From Lachnospiraceae bacterium (GTDB taxonomy: Bacteria > Bacillota > Clostridia > Lachnospirales > Lachnospiraceae): 64,000 bases of DNA. A program made the translations under genes and the position numbers. Positions 10,979 to 19,345 of the stretch are shown here, piece by piece (the stretch's first letter is position 1; every line of letters begins with the position of its first letter). Below the pieces are notes generated by a model. The model had not been told where the DNA came from. It saw only the letters and a list, made by a program, of their open reading frames with translations, and made no database searches. The stretch is taken from contig JAIEFE010000014.1 in the NCBI GenBank assembly GCA_029067085.1, positions 124,001 to 188,000 on the forward strand, written 5' to 3'.

Positions 10979-12595
10979 CTATGGCAGCTGCCGCACTGCT
11001 CTGCGCAGCCGAAGCACAGCGGAGGGCGGCACGCTCAGCTCATCCACCCCAAGCTCCACAAAACGTTCCGTAAGCATCTCATCCGCCGCAAGCTCTCCAC
11101 AGATTCCAACCCAGATACCGGCCTCATGTGCGTTTTTCACGGTCAGCTCAATCAACCTGATAACCGCCTCATGACGGGCGTCACAGATCTTTTCCAGCTT
11201 TTGATTCTCCCGGTCGGCCGCCAGCGTATACTGTGTCAGATCGTTCGTACCGATACTGAAAAAATCCACCTCCTGCGCCAGCCTGTCAGAAAGTACTGCG
11301 GCGGCCGGCGTCTCGATCATAACACCGAGCTCCGGCTCTCCCAAAACATACCCTTCCCTCAAAAGATCCTCTCTGACCTTCTCCGCAATCCGCCGTATCT
11401 GCTGCACTTCCTCCACCGACACGATCATCGGAAACATAATTGCCAGCTTGCCGTAGGAAGATGCGCGGTATAACGCGCGAAGCTGCGTCACAAAAATGTC
11501 CTCCCGGTCCAGACAGATACGGATGCCCCGATAACCCAGAGCCGGGTTTTCCTCCTCGTCCAACTGAAAATAGTCCGCTCTCTTATCCGCGCCGATATCC
11601 AGTGTACGGATCACCACCTTCTTTTCCCCCAGCTTTTCAAGGACCGCTCTGTAAGCCGCAAACTGTTCCTCCTCAGCCGGTGCGCTCTCACGCCCGAGAT
11701 AGAGAAATTCACTCCGAAACAGACCGATACCGCCCGCATCGGAACGGAGGGCCGCTTCTGCATCCTCCACGCTCCCGATGTTCGCAAAAATATGTATTTT
11801 CTTTCCGCTTTTTGTTATATTTTCCTGTCCCTTAAGCTGCTCCAGCGTCAAAGTATCAGCCTCCCACGCCTCCTTCTTCGCAAGCATCCGGGCTAACAGC
11901 GCCTCCCCCGGCTCCACGATCAATTCCCCCGCAAAACCGTCCACCACGCAATTCTTTCCCTGCAGTGAATCGGAAAGAGAGAGCTCTGTGTTCACGAGCG
12001 CCGGAATATCCATACTCCTTGCGAGAATCGCCGTGTGTGAGTTCACCGACCCCTTCACTGTCACAAACGCCAGTATTTTTTTCTTATCGAGCTTTAAAGT
12101 CTCACTGGGCGTCAGGTCGTCAGCAACCAGAACTGCAGGACCCTCCAAGTGGATTTCCTCCTCCGGCAGCTTTAAGAGAGCACGGAGTACGCGCTGCGAG
12201 ATATCCTCGATATCCGCCGCTCTGCTCCTCATATACTCATCCTCCATACCCGCAAGCATGGCCGCAAACCCTTTTCCCGCGCTGTCAACAGCATACGCGG
12301 CCTGATAGCCCTCCGAAAGCTTGGCCGATACCGCTCCCAGATAGTAATCATCCTCCAAAAGCATTCGATGAATCTCAAAGATCTGTGCCTGCTCTTCGCC
12401 CATGCCTGCAAGCGCCTCATCGTAGAGCTGCGTAAGTTCTGCCTTCGCTTCCTCCACCGCAGCAAAAAAACGCGCCCGCTCCGCTTCCGGGTCGGACGCC
12501 TTCTGCGCCGCCGCATGATAATCCTCTCTTCTATGAAGGTATATCCTGCCAACGGCAATTCCCTGCATCACACTTTTTCCGCGATATGTTTTCAT
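10979..12595 (-). CDS. ptsI: PTS enzyme I (phosphoenolpyruvate-protein phosphotransferase)
   Basis: First enzyme of the PTS, transferring phosphate from PEP to HPr. The 538-residue protein starts MKTYRGKSVMQGIAVGR at 12595; a TTG 24 bp upstream is also in frame, but family alignment favours the ATG. Phospho-histidine is in GSVNSHTAILARSMDIPALV. PEP-binding motifs are FRSEFLYLGRE, LDIGADKRADYF and SIGTNDLTQYTLAADR. It lies between crr and nagE, with no ptsH (HPr) anywhere in the window. Confidence 0.95.
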   Translation of the reverse strand: MKTYRGKSVMQGIAVGRIYLHRREDYHAAAQKASDPEAERARFFAAVEEAKAELTQLYDEALAGMGEEQAQIFEIHRMLLEDDYYLGAVSAKLSEGYQAAYAVDSAGKGFAAMLAGMEDEYMRSRAADIEDISQRVLRALLKLPEEEIHLEGPAVLVADDLTPSETLKLDKKKILAFVTVKGSVNSHTAILARSMDIPALVNTELSLSDSLQGKNCVVDGFAGELIVEPGEALLARMLAKKEAWEADTLTLEQLKGQENITKSGKKIHIFANIGSVEDAEAALRSDAGGIGLFRSEFLYLGRESAPAEEEQFAAYRAVLEKLGEKKVVIRTLDIGADKRADYFQLDEEENPALGYRGIRICLDREDIFVTQLRALYRASSYGKLAIMFPMIVSVEEVQQIRRIAEKVREDLLREGYVLGEPELGVMIETPAAAVLSDRLAQEVDFFSIGTNDLTQYTLAADRENQKLEKICDARHEAVIRLIELTVKNAHEAGIWVGICGELAADEMLTERFVELGVDELSVPPSAVLRLRRAVRQLP

Positions 12596-12634
12596 CCTGA
12601 TCCCATCCTCACCGGCCAATCTGAAAGCCGATCT

Positions 12635-13123
12635 CTATTTTATAAGGCGGAGTATCTCATCTCCCACCGACACTTCTTTCGCAGCGGACATCTCGATTTT
12701 TTCATAATCTTCAAAATTGCTGATGACAATGGGCGTAATCGTATCATAGCCAGCTGCCCTGATTGCCTCCAGATCCGCTTCCAGAAGCAGATCGCCCTTC
12801 TTCACCTGCTGCCCTTCCTCTGCATGAATCGTAAAATATTCCCCTTTCAGCTTCACCGTATCCAACCCGATATGCAAAAGTACCACCGCGCCGGCCGCCG
12901 TCCTGATCGCCGCGGCATGTCCCGTGGGAAAGACCGTAGACACGGTACCGTCAGACGGCGCATAAAAGTTCCCGTCAGACGGCACGATCGCTGCCCCCTG
13001 TCCCAGAATTCCCGAGCTGAAAGTGGGATCCTTCACCTCCCGAAGAGGCAGCACTCTTCCCGCACAGGGCGCACAGATCTGTATCCCTTCGGTTTTTCCT
13101 AAAAATTTTTTCAGAAATCCCAT
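12635..13123 (-). CDS. crr: PTS glucose-family EIIA protein
   Basis: A 162-residue stand-alone IIA that takes phosphate from HPr and hands it to the IIB domain of NagE. Phospho-His is in VVLLHIGLDTVKLKGE and the second active-site His is replaced in position by the GHAAAIRTAAG segment typical of the family; FYAPSDGTV is also conserved. It is the first gene of the crr-ptsI-nagE-nagA operon, 39 bp from ptsI, with a strong promoter and an AAAGGAG ribosome binding site. The IIA may also have a signalling role, which the sequence cannot show. Confidence 0.93.
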   Translation of the reverse strand: MGFLKKFLGKTEGIQICAPCAGRVLPLREVKDPTFSSGILGQGAAIVPSDGNFYAPSDGTVSTVFPTGHAAAIRTAAGAVVLLHIGLDTVKLKGEYFTIHAEEGQQVKKGDLLLEADLEAIRAAGYDTITPIVISNFEDYEKIEMSAAKEVSVGDEILRLIK

Positions 13124-13204
13124 GCCTCACGCTCCTTTCCGGCGTTCTCTCCCCGATTCCGTTTTTCACATTTTCCGCAATTTCGAAGCCGTCATCTACC
13201 TGTT

Positions 13205-13233
13205 ATTTTAGCAATTCCCACAATATAAGTCAA
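13205..13233 (-). promoter_or_regulatory. sigma-A promoter of the crr-ptsI-nagE-nagA operon
   Basis: Minus strand TTGACT (13233-13228), 17 bp, TAAAAT (13210-13205) with an extended -10 TGC just before it. It lies about 80 bp upstream of crr. Confidence 0.75.
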
Positions 13234-13386
13234 GTCCTACGCCGGTCATTCTCTTGCATTTTATCCATATTGTATCTATATTTTTTCGACATTTTTGTGC
13301 AATTACAACATATTTTATTCCCTTTGCGCAAATCCCCTTTACAAATCGTTCCAAAAGACGAAATAATAAGTATAAGAAATGTTTTC

Positions 13387-13533
13387 GCAAACAGCATAAC
13401 CAACGCAGACACGCTTTCGCTCCATTCCAAACGTAATGGTACTAGGCTCGAAAATACCTCGCCAAGTACCAACGGTTTTAATCCGAAGGATTTAAACAGT
13501 TTCAAGGGTCTGCTTTTGATTATGCTATTTGCT
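13387..13533. repeat. long imperfect-palindrome intergenic element, long form
   Basis: The outer arms GCAAACAGCATAACCA (13387-13402) and TGATTATGCTATTTGC (13518-13533) pair over more than 15 positions and continue inward through GCAGAC / GTCTGC. Internal hairpins are CCATT/AATGG, GGTACT/AGTACC and AATCC-GAA-GGATT. It fills most of the 481-bp gap between crr and the FliD-like gene. A short form with the same termini is at 60853-60910 and a looser relative at 19227-19345. Nothing marks it as a gene. The rest of the gap holds only promoters. Confidence 0.6.
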
Positions 13534-13546
13534 CCATTTTTACAGC

Positions 13547-13575
13547 ATTGAGATAAGTTTCGATAACACCTACAT
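13547..13575 (+). promoter_or_regulatory. weak candidate promoter for the FliD-like gene
   Basis: TTTACA, 17 bp, GATAAC immediately upstream of the gene. The -10 match is only 4 of 6. The CGATAA part resembles a sigma-D -10 element, but no sigma-D -35 (TAAA) is at the right distance. Confidence 0.35.
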
Positions 13576-13604
13576 AAGTCAGTATGAACAAGGAGGTATC
13601 TCAT

Positions 13605-14846
13605 ATGGGAATCAATTTAACCGGATTGAACTCAGGGATGGCAGACACCTACTCAACCCTGCTCGGCGGCATGGGCGGCGGAGATGATGCGGGCGGCATG
13701 GGATCTCTTTTGGGTGATTACGCCGCAATTAAAAACGGCAGCTACGGCAAAATGCTGCGGAAGTATTACAGCAAACTGGAAAAACAGGAAGCTGAGGAAA
13801 GCGGCAAGGCTGATCAGAAAAATGCCGGAAAGGTAAAAGACGCCTCATCCGCATCGGCAGCAAAATCTCTTTACAATTCCGCATCGGCTCTTCGGGACTT
13901 AAATTTCGATGACCGCAGCGAGAAAAACATCAGCAAGATCACAGACGCTGTTTCCGCCTTTATAAAAGACTATAACAGCCTGATGAAGAGCGCAGATAAG
14001 AGCAAGAACGCTAACGTGCAGAAGCAGGCGGAGTCCCTTTATAACTCCTACTACACAAACTACAAGCTCTTTTCCAAGGTCGGAATCACCATGAACTCCG
14101 ACAAGACCCTCTCCTTTGACGAGGACACCATGAAGAGCGCTCTCTCGGATACCGAGCACGGAAAAGGCGCTACGGTAAAAACGCTGTTCGGCGGCATCGG
14201 ATCTTTTGCAGATAAAGCGGCAAGCAAAGCAAGCCAGATCTACCGGGCGGCAGGAGACGGCGAGTCTGTCACCTCCTCCAAGGCAAAGTATGCCGGTACA
14301 AGCGCCTACTCGGCAAGTTCGAGCACTTCTGCCACAAAGAAGGAAGATGAAAAGAAGACTGTAACGGACGCAAGCTCGGCAGCGGCGGCAAACACCCTTT
14401 ACAAATCCATCGAGAATCTGGGTGCCATGAACATTTCCAACGACAACAAGGAAGCCGTCTACAAGGCTTTCAATACCTTTGTCAAGGATTATAACGACCT
14501 GATCAAGAACACGGCGAAGAGCACAAACTCCAACGTAGTCAATCAGGCAAATTACTTAATGGGCATCGTTAGCAGCAACCGCTCTGCCTTCTCCAAACTG
14601 GGCGTCACGATCAATTCCGACAATACTTTGACCCTCGACGAGAAAAAGTTTAAGGAAGCTGACATGAGCGGCGTCAAAAATCTCTACAGTGGCGCTTATT
14701 CCGTTGCAGAGAAAATGACCGACAAGGTCAACAGTATCTACCGCTACGCTACGCAGGGCGAAACCCTGAATAAGAAGACCTACGACAACGCAGGCAGCGG
14801 TGTGGGTGCACCGACCATGGGCTCCATGGTGGATGCGATCCTGTAA
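13605..14846 (+). CDS. duplicated FliD-C-like protein of unknown function
   Basis: A 413-residue protein with no signal peptide or membrane segment, starting MGINLTGLNSGMADTYSTLL behind AAGGAGG at 13590. After a glycine-rich head and a basic linker (KMLRKYYSKLEKQ) it has two related modules (about residues 75-210 and 250-390). Each has a helical F-DYN-L segment, then a (K/V)(L/V)GITMNSDKTLSFDE-type turn, then SxAEK..SK..QIYR. These turns resemble the C-terminal domain of the flagellar cap protein FliD (GTLSLDE). No flagellar genes are nearby, so export by a flagellar or other route is unproven. Function unknown; common in Lachnospiraceae as far as I recall. Confidence 0.75.
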   Translation: MGINLTGLNSGMADTYSTLLGGMGGGDDAGGMGSLLGDYAAIKNGSYGKMLRKYYSKLEKQEAEESGKADQKNAGKVKDASSASAAKSLYNSASALRDLNFDDRSEKNISKITDAVSAFIKDYNSLMKSADKSKNANVQKQAESLYNSYYTNYKLFSKVGITMNSDKTLSFDEDTMKSALSDTEHGKGATVKTLFGGIGSFADKAASKASQIYRAAGDGESVTSSKAKYAGTSAYSASSSTSATKKEDEKKTVTDASSAAAANTLYKSIENLGAMNISNDNKEAVYKAFNTFVKDYNDLIKNTAKSTNSNVVNQANYLMGIVSSNRSAFSKLGVTINSDNTLTLDEKKFKEADMSGVKNLYSGAYSVAEKMTDKVNSIYRYATQGETLNKKTYDNAGSGVGAPTMGSMVDAIL

Positions 14847-14901
14847 CCTTTGCCCCTAAGTGATCTACACTGTCACAATTTCTTATATCACATGAGTACA
14901 G

Positions 14902-14953
14902 AGAGGGAGTCGCCGGATCATTCGGAAAGATGATACGGGACTCCCTCTTTTTA
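14902..14953 (+). terminator. rho-independent terminator after the FliD-like gene
   Basis: AGAGGGAGTC and GACTCCCTCT arms with a 27-base loop that itself can fold, followed by TTTTT on the plus strand. Confidence 0.85.
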
Positions 14954-14987
14954 GCGCTTTCTGCTGTTCTCATGCTGTCTTCTGCTG

Positions 14988-16982
14988 TCAGGTTCTGATC
15001 GTCTCTATGATATTCTGCTTTTTCAATGTGCCCGCTGAGATCCGCACCGTTCCCCACATGACAAGAAAAGATATCAAGATCGTTATCAGAATGGCCGCCC
15101 ACGGCATATGAAACGGAATCGGGAACAGCTGTTTCACACAGCGCGCCATAATAAAGACGATGCACATACCGATCGGAAGACCGACGATCAATGCTTTCCC
15201 CGCGCAGAGAACGCTCTCTATCGTAAGCATCTTCTGCACCGATTCGGATGGCATCCCGACACTCTGTAATACGGCAAACTCTCTCGCCCTTAATTTGATC
15301 TGGAAACTGACGGTGCTTATGACATTCAGCACACCGATCAGTCCCAGCAGAAAAACAAAGGCGTAGAGGAAAAAGGCGGCAAGAATAATGGCAATATTCA
15401 TGAGTTTCGCGAAGTCCTGTGCACCATACACTCTGCTTGTATACCCGGCTTCGTCATAGTCCATGCCGTACTGCGGAAAATAGCTGTTCAAAACCGTCCC
15501 GGCATACTCCATAAAACCATCTTCATCCTCGGGATCTGACATCCAGTTATATCCACGTACCGACATTCCCGCAGAAGGGACAATGAGACGGATGGGATTC
15601 GTATTCGGATACATCAGTTGTCTGGGAATTTCCGCAGTTGTCAATACACCGTCAATCGTTATCTCATCCTGACTTCCGTCAGCTTTTTCCAATTTCAGAG
15701 TGGATACCGGCACCATTGCCATAGGAACAATATGCCGCTCCGTTCCGTTATCATTATATTTATAATCGTTAAGCAGAATGATCCCGCCATAATCTATACC
15801 TGCCAATGCACACAACTCGCTGTAATGCATATCATCCAGAATGATCCTTTCCACGTCCAAAACGATTTCCGACTGTCCTTCATCGTATTCATCGGACAAA
15901 ACCTGCCGCATGTCTTCCGTGATATCCTGTGGGGTAAGAATGGCAACATATGTGGTATAGTCCTGTCCGTCTGCGTAAATATCCGTTCCGCCGTATTCCC
16001 TGAGCTTCTGCGTGATCTCTTCGGCCGTCTCTGCATCTATAGGGTATGCAAACGTCTGCTCTCTGCGTCCGGTTGCCGGATGGATCCTGTTTTCATATTT
16101 TGACGTATAATCCACCATCACGCTGTATCCATAATCTACATAGATATAATCCTGTATGCCGTCGGCGATTTCCTGTAATCCGCTCATCGTGATAAACAAC
16201 ATGATACTGATGGAAAATGCCGTGACCGCCGAGTGCATCCGCTTCCGATCAGATGACACGTTTTTACGCGCCATCTGATATTCGATTTTTCTTTTTGTAT
16301 TCATGGTAATTCTGGTGCGCTTATATCCCGATATATCCGTTTCACCGCCGTTTCGCAGACAGTCCAAAGCCGAAATGCGCATTGCCTTTCTGGCCGGAAG
16401 CATGGCCGCAAACAGAACCGTCCCCAGAGAGATGAGGAATGAAATGATCAGAGCAGCCGGAGAAAACACAAAGGAAAGCGTAAGGTCGATCCGCTTCATC
16501 ATGGCACGTACCAGCACATTCAGATCTTCCATATAAAGGTTTATAACCCCGATACCGATGAAGCTGAGCAGATAGCCTGCTATGATGCCGAGGGGAATCG
16601 CTGCAGCGCAAAGCAGTATGCACTCATACATAATCGTTTGATAGATCTGCTTTTTGGTTGCACCGACACATTTTAAAGCGCCGAACTGTACGATCCGTTC
16701 ATTTGCACTCATGCGAAACGCGTTGGAAATAACGATCACGGACATGGCGATGATCAACGCTGCCAAAAAAGCGGCAGGGACGAGAAGCAGCATGATATAG
16801 GCATTGCCGTACACACCGTAATCTTTGCCGAGCAAGCCTGCAAGCATCGCATTGCCGCTCGCCACAAAATTAACGACTGCCGTAAGCAGGGCGGCAGACA
16901 GTACGATCGCCGCAGCAGTGATCACGGTTCTGCCCTTCTTTCTTTTGGTCTGACTGAGGGCCAATGAGAATAAAATGTTCAT
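14988..16982 (-). CDS. ABC transporter permease, FtsX/MacB type
   Basis: A 664-residue permease with two FtsX-like units. The N-terminal half has a first helix after QTKRKKGRTVITAAAIVLSA and an FtsX domain containing FGALKCVGATKKQIYQ. A large extracytoplasmic region (about residues 270-520) precedes the C-terminal FtsX unit with LRAREFAVLQSVGMPSESVQK. It overlaps the ATPase gene by 4 bp (ATGA). The context of regulator, kinase, ATPase and permease is that of BceAB-like peptide-antibiotic sensing and export systems; the substrate is unknown. Confidence 0.9.
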   Translation of the reverse strand: MNILFSLALSQTKRKKGRTVITAAAIVLSAALLTAVVNFVASGNAMLAGLLGKDYGVYGNAYIMLLLVPAAFLAALIIAMSVIVISNAFRMSANERIVQFGALKCVGATKKQIYQTIMYECILLCAAAIPLGIIAGYLLSFIGIGVINLYMEDLNVLVRAMMKRIDLTLSFVFSPAALIISFLISLGTVLFAAMLPARKAMRISALDCLRNGGETDISGYKRTRITMNTKRKIEYQMARKNVSSDRKRMHSAVTAFSISIMLFITMSGLQEIADGIQDYIYVDYGYSVMVDYTSKYENRIHPATGRREQTFAYPIDAETAEEITQKLREYGGTDIYADGQDYTTYVAILTPQDITEDMRQVLSDEYDEGQSEIVLDVERIILDDMHYSELCALAGIDYGGIILLNDYKYNDNGTERHIVPMAMVPVSTLKLEKADGSQDEITIDGVLTTAEIPRQLMYPNTNPIRLIVPSAGMSVRGYNWMSDPEDEDGFMEYAGTVLNSYFPQYGMDYDEAGYTSRVYGAQDFAKLMNIAIILAAFFLYAFVFLLGLIGVLNVISTVSFQIKLRAREFAVLQSVGMPSESVQKMLTIESVLCAGKALIVGLPIGMCIVFIMARCVKQLFPIPFHMPWAAILITILISFLVMWGTVRISAGTLKKQNIIETIRT

Positions 16983-17662
16983 GCGCGCATCACCTCATCT
17001 CTGACAATCTTCCCGTCACTGATCGTAAGGATCCTGTCCGCCTGCAGAGCAATCTTCTCATCATGCGTGATCAAGATCAGCGTTTGATTTGCTGTCCGGT
17101 TAGCAGCCATAAGAAGCTCGATGATCTCCCTGCCCGCCTTGCTGTCCAGATTTCCCGTCGGTTCGTCAGCCAAAATGAAGGCCGGGTCGTTGATGAGCGC
17201 CCTGCCCACGGACACCCTCTGCTGCTGACCCCCGGAGAGCTCCCCCGGAAGATGGTCTCTGCGGTGGGATAACCCTATTGTCTCCACGATCTTTGCTAAT
17301 TTCTGTGCATCCGGTTTTCGATTGTCCAGGAGACAGGGAAGCATGATATTCTCATCCACGGTCAGATTCGGAATCAGATTATAGAATTGATAGACGATGC
17401 CGATATTCCTGCGCCGGAATATTGCCAGAGCGCTTTCGCTCATCTCAAAGATCTGCTTGCCGTCAACGATCACATTTCCCGATGTTGGGCGGTCTATGCC
17501 GCCTATCAGATTCATAAGCGTAGATTTCCCCGATCCGGATGCGCCTACAATGGCGACAAACTCTCCTTTTCTTACCTGAAAACTGACGTGATCCAGAGCA
17601 GTCACCTGATTGTCGCCGCTGCCATATATCTTTGTCAGTCCGTTTACTTCTAAAATCTCCAT
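16979..17662 (-). CDS. ABC transporter ATP-binding protein (LolD/MacB/BceA type)
   Basis: A 227-residue ATPase energising the FtsX-type permease encoded next to it. Walker A is VGASGSGKSTLMNLIGG, the signature is LSGGQQQRVSVGRALINDP, Walker B is FILADEPTGNLD and the switch His is in LILITHDEK. The MNLIGGIDRPTSG segment is characteristic of the LolD-like subgroup. ATG at 17662 behind AAAAGGAGG. It lies 56 bp after the kinase gene. Confidence 0.95.
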   Translation of the reverse strand: MEILEVNGLTKIYGSGDNQVTALDHVSFQVRKGEFVAIVGASGSGKSTLMNLIGGIDRPTSGNVIVDGKQIFEMSESALAIFRRRNIGIVYQFYNLIPNLTVDENIMLPCLLDNRKPDAQKLAKIVETIGLSHRRDHLPGELSGGQQQRVSVGRALINDPAFILADEPTGNLDSKAGREIIELLMAANRTANQTLILITHDEKIALQADRILTISDGKIVRDEVMRA

Positions 17663-17718
17663 ACGACACCTCCTTTTCTTATCTCATATCTTAAGTAAGA
17701 AAAGTGACTCTCCGGTGA

Positions 17719-18543
17719 CTATTTATAAAATTTCATAAAAAATGTCGCGCCAGCTCCGTTCCCGCCGGGCAAAACCTCAATATCCCCGTTTTGCGCACGC
17801 ATGATGGAAAGCGCGAGCGGCAGTCCGATTCCGTAGCCGTTTTCTTTCTGTGAGCTTTCAAATCTGCGGAACAGGCGGGAAATCTGCTCCTTTTTAAGAC
17901 CTTCTCCCGTATCCGTAACCGCTATCCAATAATAGAGCGGATTCTCTCCGCAGTCTACCAGAATCTCGCTGTTTTCCACAGAACATTCCGAAGCATTTTT
18001 CAACAGATTGATAAGCGCCTCCGCAGTCCATTTTTTATCACAGACCATGGACAGGTCGTGATGCAGACGCACGGTCTGCTCCCTGATATCCAATAGGATT
18101 TCCACAGACCTGAGCGCCTCATCCAACAGATCACTGACTGCCGTTTCTTCCTGCTTAAAATCCGTCATGGAGGAATCCAGCTTAGCCATCTTTAAAAGAA
18201 CGGTAACCAGCCATTCCATATGTCGGACTTCCTTTTTGATGTTTAACAGGAATTCCTGCTGCGTCTTTTCGGGTGCGTCAGTCATCAGCTCCGTCATAAG
18301 AAGGATAGACGAGATCGGCGTTTTTAACTGATGGGATATACCGGATAGATATTCTGCCATCAGTGCCTTTTCTTCTACCAGAACATTCCTTCTCTCCTGT
18401 TCGGAATGTGTTAAGGTATAAATATCGTTTTTTAAAATACTTAACGCGCCTTCCTTGTGATCACGCGGATCAAAAGGCTGCCCGTCAAGCGCTGTGCGAA
18501 TCCCGTCGGACAGCGATATAAGCTCTTTTTTATGAATCCACAC
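17719..18543 (-). CDS. sensor histidine kinase without membrane segments
   Basis: A 274-residue kinase partnered with the upstream response regulator. The start is the GTG at 18543 (MWIHKKELISLSDG), 10 bp after AGGGGG and overlapping the regulator gene by 14 bp. HisKA carries ISHQLKTPISSI. The ATPase has INLLKNASE, DTGEGL and GYGIGLPLAL motifs. Kinases of BceS-type systems usually begin with two membrane helices; none is visible here. The protein is therefore either a soluble kinase recruited by the permease or an N-terminally shortened one. Confidence 0.88.
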   Translation of the reverse strand: MWIHKKELISLSDGIRTALDGQPFDPRDHKEGALSILKNDIYTLTHSEQERRNVLVEEKALMAEYLSGISHQLKTPISSILLMTELMTDAPEKTQQEFLLNIKKEVRHMEWLVTVLLKMAKLDSSMTDFKQEETAVSDLLDEALRSVEILLDIREQTVRLHHDLSMVCDKKWTAEALINLLKNASECSVENSEILVDCGENPLYYWIAVTDTGEGLKKEQISRLFRRFESSQKENGYGIGLPLALSIMRAQNGDIEVLPGGNGAGATFFMKFYK

Positions 18544-19186
18544 GATATCCGATCCCCCTGACCGTTGTAATATTGACAGCCTCACCCAATTTTTCACGCA
18601 GCCGTTTCACATATACCGTCAGCGTGTTGTCCTCAACAAAATTGCCGCCGATATCCCATATGCGCTCCAAAATCTGTTCCCTTTTCAAAAGAATGGACTG
18701 ATTTTGCGCAAAGATAAGAAGAAGCCGATACTCCAATGCAGTCAAACTGATCACCTCATCTTTGATAGAGACTCTGCCCGCCTCGATGTCAATGAACGCC
18801 TCTCCTATCTTTACTATTTTGCCGTTTCCCTTTTCCTCATGCAGAGCCTTTTTGATCCGCGAAAGCAGCTCCCGCATGCGAAACGGCTTCGTGACGTAGT
18901 CGGCGGCGCCGTCGTCTAACGATCTCACAATTTCATCCTCGTCATCCACAACGGTCAAATAAATGATCGGCGTATGATACGGCTTTAATGCAGAAGCGAT
19001 CTCCCTGCCAAAGCCATCGGGAAGCTGCAGATCAAGAAGGGCAAGGTCAAACGGATGCGCTGCTGTTTCTTCCACCGCATCGGCAATATTTCTGCAATGT
19101 GACACATGATATCCCTCTTTTTCCAAAGCATACGTAAGTCCGGCCGATAAAGAAACATCATCTTCGACCACTAAAATATCCGCCAT
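18530..19186 (-). CDS. OmpR-family response regulator
   Basis: A 218-residue regulator with a receiver domain (ILVVEDDVSLS, phospho-Asp in LALLDLQLPDGFG, Lys in DYVTKPFRMRELLSRI) and a C-terminal winged helix (ALEYRLLLIFAQNQ, VYVKRLREKLGE, TVRGIGYRVDS). The ATG at 19186 begins MADILVVEDD. Longer in-frame starts exist, but they run into the structured intergenic element. It probably controls its own operon with the ABC exporter. Confidence 0.92.
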   Translation of the reverse strand: MADILVVEDDVSLSAGLTYALEKEGYHVSHCRNIADAVEETAAHPFDLALLDLQLPDGFGREIASALKPYHTPIIYLTVVDDEDEIVRSLDDGAADYVTKPFRMRELLSRIKKALHEEKGNGKIVKIGEAFIDIEAGRVSIKDEVISLTALEYRLLLIFAQNQSILLKREQILERIWDIGGNFVEDNTLTVYVKRLREKLGEAVNITTVRGIGYRVDS

Positions 19187-19226
19187 ATGAATAACCATAC
19201 CCTTTCTTGTTGATTTCCGGCTCTGT

Positions 19227-19345
19227 CGCATAAGCAGACTCGAGATGCTTCGCATCTCTCGTTCGCGTTGCTCGTCAGAAAACGGCATAGCCCGCAGGCT
19301 ACGCCGTCTCCGAATCGTTCTATGATACTGTCTGATCCTTATGCG
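19227..19345. repeat. structured intergenic element with terminator-like hairpins
   Basis: CGCATAAGCAGAC (19227-19239) pairs with GTCTGATCCTTATGCG (19330-19345) around two internal hairpins: GAGATGC-TTC-GCATCTC and GGCATAGCC-CGCA-GGCTACGCC. On the minus strand the latter is followed by GTTTT and can act as terminator of the isomerase operon; the outer arm includes the last isomerase codons. The layout resembles the element at 13387-13533. Confidence 0.55.

Noticed and set aside
13387..13533. c-di-GMP (GEMM) riboswitch upstream of the FliD-like gene
   Set aside because: The tetraloop-receptor and conserved GGGCAAA/ACGCA blocks of GEMM-I are missing on both strands, and GEMM-II does not fit; the structure is instead shared with another intergenic palindrome.
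13230..13604. 124-codon minus-strand frame in the crr upstream gap
   Set aside because: It runs through the palindromic element and the crr promoter, with no recognisable domain.
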